From contig JACCGJ010019685.1 in assembly GCA_013407085.1 (NCBI GenBank), forward strand, positions 1 to 64,000: a DNA stretch of 64,000 nt, given 5' to 3'. Below, in pieces: positions 20,385 to 30,978 of the stretch. Source of the stretch: Atriophallophorus winterbourni. Lineage: Eukaryota > Platyhelminthes > Trematoda > Plagiorchiida > Microphallidae. Below the pieces are notes generated by a model that searched no databases, was not told the origin of the DNA, and worked only from the letters and a program-made list of their open reading frames with translations. Both the position numbers and the translations under genes were made by a program. Position 1 is the first letter of the stretch; each line of letters starts with the position of its first letter.

Positions 20385-23300
20385 TCAAATGTGCCAAATG
20401 TGTCGAAAGGCGGTAAGTCACAAAGCAAGACGTTAGCCTCACTGCTGATGCTATCACAATTATCTATAAAGTTGAATTGCCAGAAGTATGCTATACATGT
20501 CATTTATGTAGAATTGAACCTAGAAACTGTACAAAGACGACTGATACTAATAAGGGAATGTTGAATTTAGAGGACATCATACAGAGAATTGAAGGTTTTT
20601 TAAACGACTTATTGATAGGCAAACTGAAGTCTAAACTTGAGCGTGAAAATCGTGTTTTATCTCCGGTTCTAGGGAGGCAGCAAGGCAAAAAATGCGATGA
20701 TCAACATAGAGACGTTCGACCACGCAATTCGGAACAACTGAGCTGTTCCCATGATCAGCGTGCTTTGAAAGGGTCTGAACCAAATTCAAAACAACCAGTG
20801 AATAAAAAGTGAGTCGTAAAACAACAAACTGATTCCAAAACGGATAATGCTTTGGAGAAACGAAATAACATTTTCATCCAAAACACGATGAGGAAAAAAT
20901 GGAAGGAACTGTGTGGAATTAAGAAACATGGAACTGTAGTGCCGTTAGCCTTGGCTTGTTTAACCATACGGCGTGATTCACCTAATCAGGATAAACCCAG
21001 ACTTTTGAGGGTTAACTTAGAAAATAAGCGTGACCTGGAAAACGTTCTACTAAATTCTTACATACTTCGGCCTAACAATTCACTGAATATGCGTATTCAG
21101 GCTGATATGCCATGGTGCGAACGGGGGAATAATACAGGCGACATAAGAAAGACACTAAACCGCAATCTCACCATCCTCGGATTTCCAGAGTTGGCCGGCA
21201 ATCCTCAGGATTAACAAGCGAGCTGAACATGAATAAAGGCAATGGAGTTTTCTGGCTATTGCTATTTTTGTCGAAAAGGCCGTTGTCGTTGATACTCTCA
21301 GACTGCCTTCCTCGGCAAACTACAAAGGTAATGGGCCACGTCCACTAAAAATAAACTTCCTGATGAGTACCATGGTTGATACTGTACGTTCAAACTGGAA
21401 AGGCTGGAAACACAAAATCACAAAGGTGTAATCCTTAGCAATTACAGAAATACTGATATAAATGCAGCCCACTCTGCATCCAATACTGTCCGGGTTGATG
21501 AAACCCTATCAAGTGAACCAAGAAACTAATCTTCAGCTGGGGCACACAATCAGCAATCGAAAGCAAAGCCACACCAAATGACTACAGAGTGTGGACTGAA
21601 ACCAGATGGAGCAGTCTTTTTCGGTCTCAACCTGGAAAGACCGATATGATACTGAATGTCAAAAACAGAGAAGTGCCGACTCTTCCGGAGTAGGCGCGAC
21701 AATGACGGTTGTCTCAGATTGTCATCACACGACACCATCCATCTTTGCTTACCAAAACTGTTCTTGGATGCCTCTATACCAATGCCCAATGATTGAATAA
21801 CAAGTTTTCCGAACCTGTCGCTAGGTGTAAGACAAAACGACCTCAGTAAATTGCCATTACCGAAACTTCGCTTAACCCGGAAATCTAGGATTGGGAGTTA
21901 GAGATTGCTGACATGTCACTGCTCCGCCAAGAACGGGCATCACATGGAGGTGTGGCACTCTAATATCATTAAAGACTCAAATGCAGAGAACAAACGGATT
22001 CCGACTTGGTTCTTCAGGACACGATATAGTGCATTTTTTGACAAGGACAACAGGCGATGATTGCACAATCGGTGTAATTTATCGTTCACCAGCATCCCCG
22101 GAAGTGTATAATACGAATCTAATCGACAAGCTACGTTTGATTGCCTCGAGATATCATACCAGAATCTTGATCATGGGAAACTTTAATCTGCCTAACTTGC
22201 TGAAGACTAACAAAATTTCTCAGACCTTCACTGCTGCCATCTTCCAGCAGCAGTTTGACGAAATTCCCTTGTATAATCACGTTGAAAGCAATACAAGATA
22301 CAGAGGGAGATATATGTCTTCAATGCTCGATCTGATCTTGACAACTGAAGAAGACTCCGTCGAAAACATTACATACGCTTGTTCGCTAGGTTCGAGCGAC
22401 CATTTGGTCTTGAATTTTGACTACCTATGTCGAGCAGAGCAAATAAGCGATACAACAAAAATCATCAGAAAGATATGCCTATCTAAATTATCAAACGCCC
22501 CAAGTTTGATTAACGATTGGTAAATTGAAGGCATCGGAGTAAAAGAGCAGTGGTCTATCATTCTGACCAAGCTTAACTGGGAAATCAACTATAACTCAGC
22601 ATTCGCACCTAAAAGTGTGGAAATGCATTCGGGTTTAAAATCCGCAGTCTCACTTGGAAATGGATTAAAACGCGAAATATGGCTTGCAGAAACCATCGCC
22701 GGTTATCCAGCGATACCACATGGAAGACCTTTTGAAAACTTAGGAACCATGTGATTAAACATATTACTGAAGACAAAATACAGTATCAAGCTGATCTAAT
22801 GTCTAAAATGAAACGGAATCCAAAGCTCCGTTACCAAATGGTGAACAAGCAGTGTTCAGTGAAACCAGGAGTTGCGGCCTTACAGGCGCCCTCTGGAATG
22901 ACCACAAATGCAGCTGACCCCGCCGATGTTCTAGTAAATTATTATGCTACAGTATTTTGTCCAAAGGAAAGCGTGAATATACAACTGGATCCATAAATAA
23001 CACATCCTGTACCATTGTAAGCAATAACCATCACCAAAGAAGAGGTGATGGGAACCTTACTATCGTTTAATCGCAGAAAATCCCCTGGTTTTGATAAAAT
23101 TACCTTAAATATACTCAAGCATTGTGCACAATTTCTTTGCGGAACTCTGACTCAATTATTCTGCGAATCGCTGTCCCAAAGTGTCATACCGACGGACTGG
23201 AAATCCAATATAAGCTTCCCGATTTTTAAAGCCGCGTTCAGAGCCCGCAAATTACAGGCCAGTTACCCTGTTGTTCGCCGTCTCCAAGGTGCTCAAAAGG

Positions 23301-24920
23301 ATCGTGGAGAACCAAATGAGCAAATAACTTAAAGAAAATAGGCTACTTTCGGGAGCGCAGCGCGGTTTTAAAAAGGGATACTCCTGTCTTACTAATCTTC
23401 TCCTTACCCTTGACGATTGAACTCGAGCAGTAGCTGTTTGGGATACCATCCATGTTACCTCGAAATGTCGAAAGCATTTGACCGCGTAAACCTCAGTATT
23501 TTCTTGCAGAAACTGGAACGTTGTGGTATCTTTGGCAGACTATCATCCGGATTAGAAAATTACCTGACCGATCGGCTTGCTCAAGTCACTATGGACGGTG
23601 CTTTATCGAAGTCGGTAGCCGTGACGAGTGGGGTGCCTCAGGGATCAGTCTTCGACCAATCCTCTTGACATACCGGCTCTCGACAAATGTAAGATCGGAC
23701 ATACGACATGTTACGAGATGGAGTGAAAGATACTTCCAAACGAATGAGAAGATAACGCCTGATAGAAAGGCTTTAATCAACTATAGATTTGGGCATATAG
23801 ACTGTAACGAGAAAACAGAACTGTTAATGGAGTAAAGCAGTACAATATGTTTAATATGCGTGTGTGTTTATAAATAAGGAAAGGTATGGAAAATAATACG
23901 ACACGACCTAAAAGTGTGATCGAGAATAAATAATCCGGAAGTCTGTGAACTGCTCCAGAAGGGTCTGGACAACTTCCACGTTTGGTCCCTAAAATCACTT
24001 ATTTTTCAATATTCAATATTATCTTGGTGCAAACAGCCCCTAGTGGACCACGGAACAATGGGACTTAGGTGTGTTAATAAGCAACACCCAAGGGATGTCG
24101 AGCCACTGCAACTCAGTCTATCACAAAACATCACAGAAATTGTCACTCCTAAAGAGAATTTTCGGTAGGTTCTCAAAACAGACAGTTCTCTGCATCATAA
24201 AAAACGTACATCAGACCCACGATGGAATATGCCGTTCAAGCATGGTTGCCATGGCTTAAAAAAGATGTTGCGACTTTGCAAAGAATATATGATCGAGATA
24301 TCAAACTTGCCGCCGGATTCAGCCGGAAATCATACAATGAGCGAATCGAAACCCTGAATTTAATTCATTATCCTTGCACGGATGTGTAATCGTGCAGCAT
24401 TTCTATGCTGTGCGGCTAACATCGTGCTAAATTGATTGTCCAATGATAGTGAGCTGCATGCTGAAACACACTGGAGTCTCACTTCCATTTCTATTTCCCC
24501 CCTCATATCACGTCTGGGCCTGGGCAACCTGACAGTATCTTAGCCCACGTGCAGTCTCTGACTGCGCGGCACTTTGCCTGGATCAGGCTTGTGCTTTCAT
24601 ACCATACTATTTGATTATCCACGTCGTCGTCTCCGGGTGGATTCGATTGTAGTTTATAATATGTTGAATACCACAAATCACCTTCTACAATGCTTATTTA
24701 ATCTACGGGGCTCACATAAGACATGGGCTCACACATTGGTTCTAACTGTCCTTCACTCGCGACTCAAATGTAGACGGCATTTTTTGCCGTGAGTTTGTTT
24801 TACTTGGAACAATCTACCCGATTATGTTCTAAACTCACTAAATCAGCAGATTTTTAAGAGAAGTTTTGATGCCTTTTTGACCCTTAACCCGTGCATTGAA
24901 GAAAACTATATACCTTGACC
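20385..24920 (+). mobile_element. CR1-type element, decayed but near full length (family A relative)
   Basis: Order along the plus strand: a Cys-rich PHD-like end (20385-20520), ORF1 RRM-like part (20852-21214, KPRLLRVNLENKRDLENVLL), endonuclease (21980-22520, with MGNFNLPN and SSDHLVLNF), linker and thumb (22751-22996), reverse transcriptase pieces (23045-23668, with KSPGFDKIT, MSKAFDRVN and GVPQGSV), and RT C-terminus (24090-24373, resuming 24621-24920). Many stops and frameshifts and the loss of the catalytic FADD segment (about 23670-24000) make it a dead copy. A SINE-like repeat interrupts the C-terminal coding part at 24374. Confidence 0.85.
24367..24620 (+). repeat. SINE-like repeat R1 copy 2 with 7-bp target-site duplication
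   Basis: The element occupies 24374-24613. ATTATCC at 24367-24373 is repeated at 24614-24620. It lies inside the CR1 C-terminal coding region: the CR1 protein homology stops at 24373 and resumes directly after the second ATTATCC. This defines the insert length (240 bp) and shows the SINE is younger than the CR1 copy. Confidence 0.9.
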
Positions 24921-25274
24921 TCATACAACTACATTTTTCATCCCACCAATCAAAAACAATTTCCGCTCTTTGGATTTTTACCTGATTCTTGAACTGCTCA
25001 GTAAGCAACCGAATCCCATTGTTGCTTGTTATATTATTGGTAGTTCGCATATTATTCTGTGTTTTGTGTAATGCAATATGCTTTTTAGACCATTAAATTG
25101 GAATCGAATTGTACTAAGCTACTTTCAAGAAGTAGTAGGTTAGCGATATAATTAGCAGAGTCGAATTCAACATATGGATTCCTTATAGTTGAAATCTTCA
25201 ATAATGATGCAGGCAGGGTTCGCAGTTAATGGTTCGTATCCTAAGTCGCAAGTGCTTCCATCACTCTATACCGG
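24921..25274. other. Upstream flank of the secreted-protein gene
   Basis: Contains the end of the CR1 3' UTR and then sequence in which I recognise nothing before the TATA-like site. Confidence 0.35.
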
Positions 25275-25283
25275 CATAAATAG
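25275..25283 (+). promoter_or_regulatory. TATA-like box upstream of the secreted-protein gene
   Basis: CATAAATAG lies 78 nt before the first in-frame ATG at 25361. With initiation about 30 nt downstream, the leader would be roughly 50 nt. The fit supports an intronless transcription unit but is not proof of one. A CAG just before the ATG could alternatively be a 3' splice site. Confidence 0.4.
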
Positions 25284-25360
25284 CTCGGCTTGATGAATCA
25301 AACGAAATAGCATTTTGACTTTGCAATCGATAAAATCGACTTGTGTCAGGTTCAAATATT

Positions 25361-26506
25361 ATGAAGCGATTCCTGCTTATAATCGAAATGCTGCTAATTC
25401 CGCTGGCCATCCAATGTTGCAAAAACGACACTTGCTGTTTACGAGGAAGTAATATATGTCAATGCAAGCCGGTCCGGTTTGCGGATATTTCGACGTCGAA
25501 TTGTCCCACTCAACTGAACACCTCACAGTGGCTTGGCAGGACCATCTCCATTGAACCTGATAGGACACTTCCCAATGGCAGCTATACCGTTGTTGGTTTT
25601 GCAAACTCAGAACTTCCGGAGGGCATCCGTGTAGAGATAGCTTACGTCATATTTCTTGCGATTAATGTAGCGACAAGCGGGTGCCTTCATTCGGATAGGA
25701 AATGTCAGCTGACTCCTATTTTTACAACAAAACTGAGTGACTGTGAACAGAAGTATGAAGACAGTGTTTTTATTAATGTCTTTATAATACAACAGAGTCG
25801 TACACTATTTCGGTCTGATTTTTTGTTGAAAACAAGTATATTAAAGCGATTGAATTTAACACCAAAGTTATATCTGGTGGAGTTTAAAGTGTTTCGAGAT
25901 TTGTCTCTTTACACAGGGCCACCGCTGAGAGGTACACAGTATGAAGTAGTGAAGTGCGGTAGAGATCAACACTTAACTGAGATGTTGCAGTATATTGATG
26001 TTGCCCACACTCTGCCCGATATCGAGGAATACTTATTTAAACCGTCGCCTTTGTATAAAACAAATAACAAGCAATTACAGAACCTGCAACTATTAACAGA
26101 ATACATGATTCAAGAAGAATCGACAAACTGTGGATTTGTCCAAGAAATAAAACGAATCGACTACCACGCTTCGCTTATGGTTCGGAAGCGTGAGTGCCCA
26201 CAGTTCAATTTGACAAAATATGTACTCAATGAGATCATGGAGGGACGAGTAGACGCCTTACGGGAACGTGTTCAGCATCAGATTGAGTGGTGGGAAACAG
26301 AACTGCAAAAGGAATATGGTGATTTGATAAGCTTGTGGAATGAAATGTCGCCGTCAGATAATCAAAATATCAACACTGAGTCGCTTACGACACATTTGTT
26401 GGGAAAACCTGTGGCGAAGGTTTATTGGACAACGCTGTACCGTATTTGTCGCATTACTGCAAAATTAGAACTGATGTTAAATGTTTCAGAAATGTTAAAA
26501 AATTAA
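25361..26506 (+). CDS. Predicted secreted cysteine-containing protein, unknown family
   Basis: A single open frame of 381 codons, far longer than surrounding non-repeat frames. The ATG at 25361 is chosen because it starts a good signal peptide (MKRFLLIIEMLLIPLAIQC). The frame extends six codons further upstream without an ATG. The mature N-terminus is Cys-rich (about eight Cys within residues 19-48, including two adjacent pairs and a CxC), followed by spaced cysteines and several N-glycosylation sites (NDT, NTS, NGS, NLT, NVS). The C-terminal third is charged and likely helical, with no membrane anchor or retroelement motif. I do not recognise the family. It lies between a dead CR1 and SINE copies and may be a lineage-specific secreted gene. 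It could also be the last exon of a longer gene. Confidence 0.7.
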   Translation: MKRFLLIIEMLLIPLAIQCCKNDTCCLRGSNICQCKPVRFADISTSNCPTQLNTSQWLGRTISIEPDRTLPNGSYTVVGFANSELPEGIRVEIAYVIFLAINVATSGCLHSDRKCQLTPIFTTKLSDCEQKYEDSVFINVFIIQQSRTLFRSDFLLKTSILKRLNLTPKLYLVEFKVFRDLSLYTGPPLRGTQYEVVKCGRDQHLTEMLQYIDVAHTLPDIEEYLFKPSPLYKTNNKQLQNLQLLTEYMIQEESTNCGFVQEIKRIDYHASLMVRKRECPQFNLTKYVLNEIMEGRVDALRERVQHQIEWWETELQKEYGDLISLWNEMSPSDNQNINTESLTTHLLGKPVAKVYWTTLYRICRITAKLELMLNVSEMLKN

Positions 26507-26708
26507 ATGAAATATTTCCTATAAAATATGTTCTGCGTTTCCGCAAAATATTCAGGTGACACTACAGTCAGTCCTCTTAGCCCGAAGCTCCTTTATTTTG
26601 TTAACCGAAGTAACTTTTCAATTTTCATGTGAAGCTATTCCGGTTGTTATGATATTTTGCTGTCCCTGACAATCGATCTTTCAGCAATATTCATAACACC
26701 GGTTATCT

Positions 26709-26714
26709 AATAAA
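26709..26714 (+). terminator. Polyadenylation signal AATAAA
   Basis: AATAAA lies 203 nt after the stop of the secreted-protein gene and is the first canonical hexamer I see there. Confidence 0.5.
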
Positions 26715-26835
26715 TAGTTAAAATGAAATTCTCCGTTACCGGCGAAAAAGCTTTACTCGTGTACACGAAACTTCGGCGATAGACTGATTGGTTTCCCTAT
26801 AATATTATCTCCGTAAAAACGTACATATGTCGTGC

Positions 26836-27006
26836 CACCGGTAGTGAGCGGCATGTGGATACACGCTGGAGTTTCACTGCCACTGCTACTTTCCTTTCGC
26901 ATATCTGTCAGGCATGGACAACCTGACAGTATCTTAGCCACGTAAAGTCTTTGAATGTGCGGCACTTTGCCTGAATCAAGTTTGTGATTTCATACATACA
27001 TACATA
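26836..27006 (+). repeat. SINE-like repeat R1, 5'-truncated copy 4
   Basis: Starts within the family core (CCGGTAGTGAGCGGCATGTG) and ends with the best CATA-repeat tail in the window (CATACATACATACAT). Truncation at the 5' side with the tail kept is what target-primed reverse transcription produces. Confidence 0.85.
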
Positions 27007-27879
27007 TGTCGAGACACTAAACGCGGTCTTGAGGAAGTAAAAGTGCCAAATAGCACGAAGCACAAAAAGCAGATCAGCAAACGCATAAAGAAAGCGCTGA
27101 AAATTGAAATATACGAGTGTATAAGCAGCTTGATTTTCTAGTTTCTCTGCGTGCGGCATTTCTATTTTTTTAAATATATTGTACAATTATATAGAGGTTA
27201 CAAATTATGCACACAATTAACTACGTTCGCGCCACTGACGTCGTTTCGCAGCCTTACACATAAGACTTCTAACCAAACATTAAGTGGATCTTTTGGACAC
27301 CACTCAGGCAAACAGCATACTGATTAGTGGTATGCTGAGCTCCGTCATCTTAACGCGCCAACTTTAATGACTGAACACCAGGGTGTTTCTTCCCGTCTTT
27401 ACCAGGTTATGCGAAATAGCTGCAGTAATGTAAGTTGTGAGCAGTCATTCATAAAGCGTGTCCCCACAATCGTAAACGAGCTACCATCAAAGTTTATCTC
27501 GCTCCGTGGTCTCACGACCCTAACAATCATTTGCATGCATCTATATTTGCAACTCGATGATGACACTGAAAGCGAGCAATTATTCGTCCGCAACAGTTGT
27601 CAAAACAGAAAGTCAGTGGACATCTTCCGCTCCGATAGGTTAGGCTTCGCAACCACAGAGAAGCGCGATACGCGCAAATGCGTTGTACACTCGACTTATG
27701 GTCACTATACATGAAGAACGGTAGCAAACGCTACATCCGCATTGCGCGCACATTACGATATTTTGTCATCAACAAAACCACTAGAAGACAAACTACTGAG
27801 ATAAACGAAGTTTTTTACCAGTTCTCGATTGGCATTACAGATGGTGGGATTTTAAAAAAAACTGCTCGTCCTAGATAAG
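27007..27879. other. Stretch with unsupported open frames
   Basis: A 115-codon plus frame at 27367-27714 and several shorter ones are open, but none carries a motif I recognise, and frames overlap on both strands. A GTAAGT at 27430 could be a donor. I do not call a gene. Confidence 0.35.
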
Positions 27880-28125
27880 TTTTAGAATTATTAGGTGCAA
27901 AACACATGCCCTAGCTTCAAGCTTCCAGGGCCAGGTAGTCCATGGCAGAAGTTTAACTTCGGTGGAGTTGAACCAGCCTAAGCTTTCATTATCAGATCGT
28001 AGATCGCGGAGATAATGATCGGCAAGATAGAGGAGCCATGCCGCACCCCGCCGGGGATACTGAACGAGGATAACAACTGACCGTACGCTTGAACCCTGTC
28101 AGAGGTTTGGAAATATAATGCTTTA
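27880..28125 (-). mobile_element. RTE-type RT-domain scrap (second RTE family)
   Basis: A minus-strand frame reads VQAYGQLLSSFSIPGGVRHG, the segment before the catalytic palm in RTE reverse transcriptases (normally ending GVRQGCP). It is about 80 codons, isolated. Confidence 0.7.
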
Positions 28126-28457
28126 AAGATACAAACATGCTTCTCGGGCACTCCTTATGTCAACAGATAGTTCAAGAGACACGATTAATGAAAACGAATT
28201 CCGCTCGGATGTCTAACATTGCCAAGATGGTCTACGAAACGCCTGGCGGTGCTCAGATAACTTATGGGGTACGAATATTTGATTTATACGCCTCGAGTGG
28301 CACGAGACTAAGTCTATTCCTCACGGATCTGCTTTTCCTTAAGCGTGAAGGAGGTGGTCGATAGTGATTTACAGATGGAACAGTGACGGAATTTAGTATG
28401 ACAAAATAAAGCCTGATTTCTGAGCACAATTTAAGTAAACTTTCGTCATTGTCATAG

Positions 28458-28728
28458 TAATGACAATCATGGATGCACGGATGTGCAATCGTGTAGTACT
28501 TCGTGCTGTGCGGATAACACCGTGCTAAATTGATTGGCCAGAGTTAGTGAATTGCATGCTGAAACAGGCTGGAATCTCACTACCATTTCCTGTTCTTTTT
28601 TCTTCCTCATATCTGTCTAGGCCTGGGCAACCTGACAGTATCTTAGCCCACGTGCCATCTATGACTGTGCGGCACTTTGCCTGCATCAGGCTTGTGCTTT
28701 CACACTATACCATACCATAATGACAATC
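28458..28728 (+). repeat. SINE-like repeat R1 copy 3 with 11-bp target-site duplication
   Basis: The element occupies 28469-28717 (249 bp). TAATGACAATC at 28458-28468 is repeated exactly at 28718-28728. The head TGCACGGATGTGCAATCGTG and tail CATACCA are intact. Together with copies 2 and 9 this shows duplications of variable length, typical of endonuclease-nicked LINE-type integration. Confidence 0.9.
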
Positions 28729-29189
28729 GAAACCAAAATATAAAATACTCATTTGAGGATAGACGATTTATACGCGAACTCACGTTTCAACCTAAAATCG
28801 CTGATCGATACAAATCCAATGATTTCATGTAATTTTCCAAAAAAACTCATTTTGAAAACCGCATAACCAAAATTATTAGATGTATCGGTAGCAACCATAA
28901 ACAGGTAGCAGTATTTGCTACGAGATCAGCCTTCCTTGCACAGGCCCTGTAGTTTTACTGCATAAAGTCAAATGCCGACTTGGATCGAGTCCAGCAGTGC
29001 GACCATCAGCTGTCACTCAAAACAATCCAGACGCCAACTTGACAGGATGCCATGCTTTCGTTATAACTAGGCAGTTGTAAATGGTTCGGATTGCATAAGC
29101 TTGACGGACTAGACAGTCATGTGCCCTGTTAGAATTATGTATGCCTGTTTCCTTACTTTACGTTTAATTACTTTTGTTCGAATGGCCCC
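28729..29189. other. Stretch without recognised features
   Basis: Nothing recognised on either strand. Confidence 0.35.
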
Positions 29190-29698
29190 ACGGGTGGATT
29201 ACGTGGCTCTCAAATCACCATAGCCCACGGGCACTAATCGGAGGCAAGATCGCTGCAGATCAGAATCCAGTCGCCTTCCCACCTTCGAATGCCGTAGACG
29301 GTACAGAGTCTTAGGGCATCTAAATCCTGTTTCACGCCGAAGCCAATTACAAGCGGGTTTAGAGTCGAGGACGAGTTTCGTGAGAGCTGTGTCTGTCTTT
29401 CGGAGGACGTAAACAAACCAGTGCAGCCTTCGCTGTTGTATGTGAACGGAAAGCGGATGTATTCTGCTGCATCTCGCCCGAACGGCAGTGTTAAATACCC
29501 GGTCAGTATATCGGACACCCATGATTATACTAAGGCACTAATGGTCAAACACTTCTAAAGATCGTACATCTTGTGGCCTCAGCGGCAAAGTCTCGCATAC
29601 ATAAAGCAGTACAGGGCTGATCGCCGCTTGATAAACACGCGTTTTAGTCTTGAGGTTGATCCCGGGTCTGCGCAAACCGAATGGAGTCTCGTTGCTAT
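29190..29698 (-). mobile_element. RTE-type C-terminal fragment, second family
   Basis: The minus strand reads GINLKTKTRVYQAAISPVLL, then RPQDVRSLEVFDH and IIMGVRYTDRVFN, then QQRRLHWFVYVLRKTD (the usual LRWLGHVLR region). It differs from the RTE family at 14.4 kb. It sits 5' (minus sense) of the RT scrap at 28 kb, so the two are not one contiguous copy. Confidence 0.75.
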
Positions 29699-29895
29699 TT
29701 TATTTACATTTTATTTTCGTTCCACATATCTATCTAGGCATTGGTAGCGAGGCATTATCTTAGCCTATGTGGAGTCCATGACTTCGCGGCAGTTTGCCTG
29801 GATCAGGCATGTGCTTCCATGTCATATACCTTAAAACACGTGCAGTCTGTGACTGTGTGGCATTTTGTCTGGATCAGGCTTTTAATTTCATGTAT
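29699..29895 (+). repeat. Two 3' partial R1 SINE-like copies in tandem
   Basis: 29699-29827 and 29828-29895 each carry the 3' half (TTTGCCTGGATCAGGCATGT and TTTGTCTGGATCAGGCTTTT) in the same orientation. The second ends in ATGTATGTATG, which is also the tail of the inverted copy that follows. Confidence 0.75.
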
Positions 29896-30097
29896 GTATG
29901 TGTGAAACCACAAGCCTAATCCAGGCAAAGTGGCGCACAGCCATCGACTGTACGAGGGCTACGATATTGTCGGGTTGCCCAGGCCTAGACAGATGAAGAA
30001 ACAGAAAATAGCAATGTCAGTGAGACTCCAGCCTGTTTTCGCATGCAGCTCACTAGCAGTGGCAAATCAATTTAGCACTATGTTAGCTGCACAACAC
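29896..30097 (-). repeat. SINE-like repeat R1, inverted copy 8
   Basis: Reverse complement of the family: CACAAGCCTAATCCAGGCAA at the left, the head near AGCTGCACAACACTGTC at the right. Tail-to-tail with the preceding plus-strand partial copy. Confidence 0.85.
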
Positions 30098-30149
30098 TGT
30101 CGTATATCGTTATGTCTGTCTGTGTTGAAATGAAATTGACCTTCATTTA

Positions 30150-30357
30150 GCTTGACAACGAATCACTATGTGATTCTGTGTTTGAACATCGTGGTTCGTT
30201 GTACGAACCCCATGCAACAGTGGCATTCAAGTATAACCTTGTTTACCATTTATCCACCGTTTCAAGGCTCATTAAACCTAATCTTACTGTCTCTACCTGA
30301 TGACGGCAAACAGCCAGAAACCGGTTGTGGAGTGTAATTTCGGGGGATGTGAGCAAC
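30150..30357 (+). mobile_element. Retrozyme-like repeat R2, third locus (left part)
   Basis: Begins at the perfect hairpin GAATCAC/GTGATTC and includes the perfect hairpin GGTTCGT/ACGAACC and an intact hammerhead at 30291-30332. It is interrupted after GATGTGAGCAAC at 30357; the repeat resumes at 30867. Confidence 0.8.
30291..30332 (+). ncRNA. Type I hammerhead self-cleaving ribozyme, second intact copy
   Basis: CTCTAC (30291-30296), CTGATGA (30297-30303), stem II GGC-AAACA-GCC, GAA, stem III ACC/GGT (30320-30325), cleavage-site T (30326), GTGGAG (30327-30332). Relative to the copy at 11882, one stem I C-G pair becomes U-G and the cleavage-site base changes A to T. Both remain compatible with a hammerhead, so the structure is preserved while bases vary. 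The same C-A mismatch at the base of stem II is present. Confidence 0.82.
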
Positions 30358-30878
30358 TTTTTTACTTTATGCGACTATCTCCTTCTGGAGGATGAGTCGG
30401 CTTCAATGAAGATTCTTGGGAATTTGGGTACAAAGCGGCGTCCCCACCGAGTCAGCTTCTCTAGCCTTTGCACAACCAAGTGCAACCTGCAAGGCAGCAA
30501 GGAGTTGTCAGAAATAAGTGGTGTGCACCAACTAACCGTCTGCCAGACTGTTTCAGATTTTTCCTCAGGGTTTTCCCCCGAAGCCGTTCCCACGATCGGG
30601 TATCCCACAAGGCAAGATGAAATGCCCTGCCAGGCTAGCGAGCTCCATCTGCCCGAACCAAACTGGTTTTTAGGCGCCAGTCACTCGAGCTCGCCCCTTT
30701 TCCTGTTGGTAGAAGCAGTTCCGCCGGGCTCGGAAGCCACTCGTGCAGGCCAGAAGCTGGACTTGGTTGTCAGAGGCTATTTGAGACGCATGCCATATGG
30801 GAGCATTTTATAAACAGTGGGAGCTTATCCCCACTGCCACCCCCGGATATGATAACCTTTGGAAGCGATGTCAGCAAC
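30346..30878 (-). mobile_element. 509-bp GC-rich retroposed insert with 12-bp target-site duplication
   Basis: The insert spans 30358-30866. GATGTGAGCAAC at 30346-30357 reappears as GATGTCAGCAAC at 30867-30878 (11 of 12), while the uninterrupted repeat has this motif once. The insert begins with a T run, so it is a minus-oriented copy with an A-rich 3' tail. It is more GC-rich than its surroundings and has a 77-codon minus frame and a 162-codon plus frame, neither recognised. It looks like a SINE or the 5' end of a LINE; the family is unknown to me. Confidence 0.7.
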
Positions 30879-30978
30879 ACATCGATTTGGTCATCCCTAA
30901 GCGCCTTGAGTGTTTGACCATGAATCACTATGTGATTCTGTGTTTGAACATCGTGGTTCGTTGTAAGAACCCTATGCA
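30867..30978 (+). mobile_element. Retrozyme-like repeat R2, third locus (right part)
   Basis: Continues the monomer from GATGTCAGCAACACATC through the GAATCAC/GTGATTC hairpin and the second hairpin (one mismatch), and stops before the hammerhead region. With the left part it shows that two monomers stood in tandem before the insertion. Confidence 0.75.

Noticed and set aside
27367..27714. Possible gene with a GTAAGT donor
   Set aside because: No homology, overlapping frames on both strands, and no matching acceptor exon found.
30325..30813. 162-codon plus frame in the GC-rich insert
   Set aside because: The insert is oriented minus by its A-rich end and no motif supports translation; kept only as part of the mobile insert.
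30358..30866. Possible ribosomal RNA or tRNA fragment because of high GC
   Set aside because: No rRNA or tRNA motif seen; target-site duplication and A-rich end point to a retroposon.
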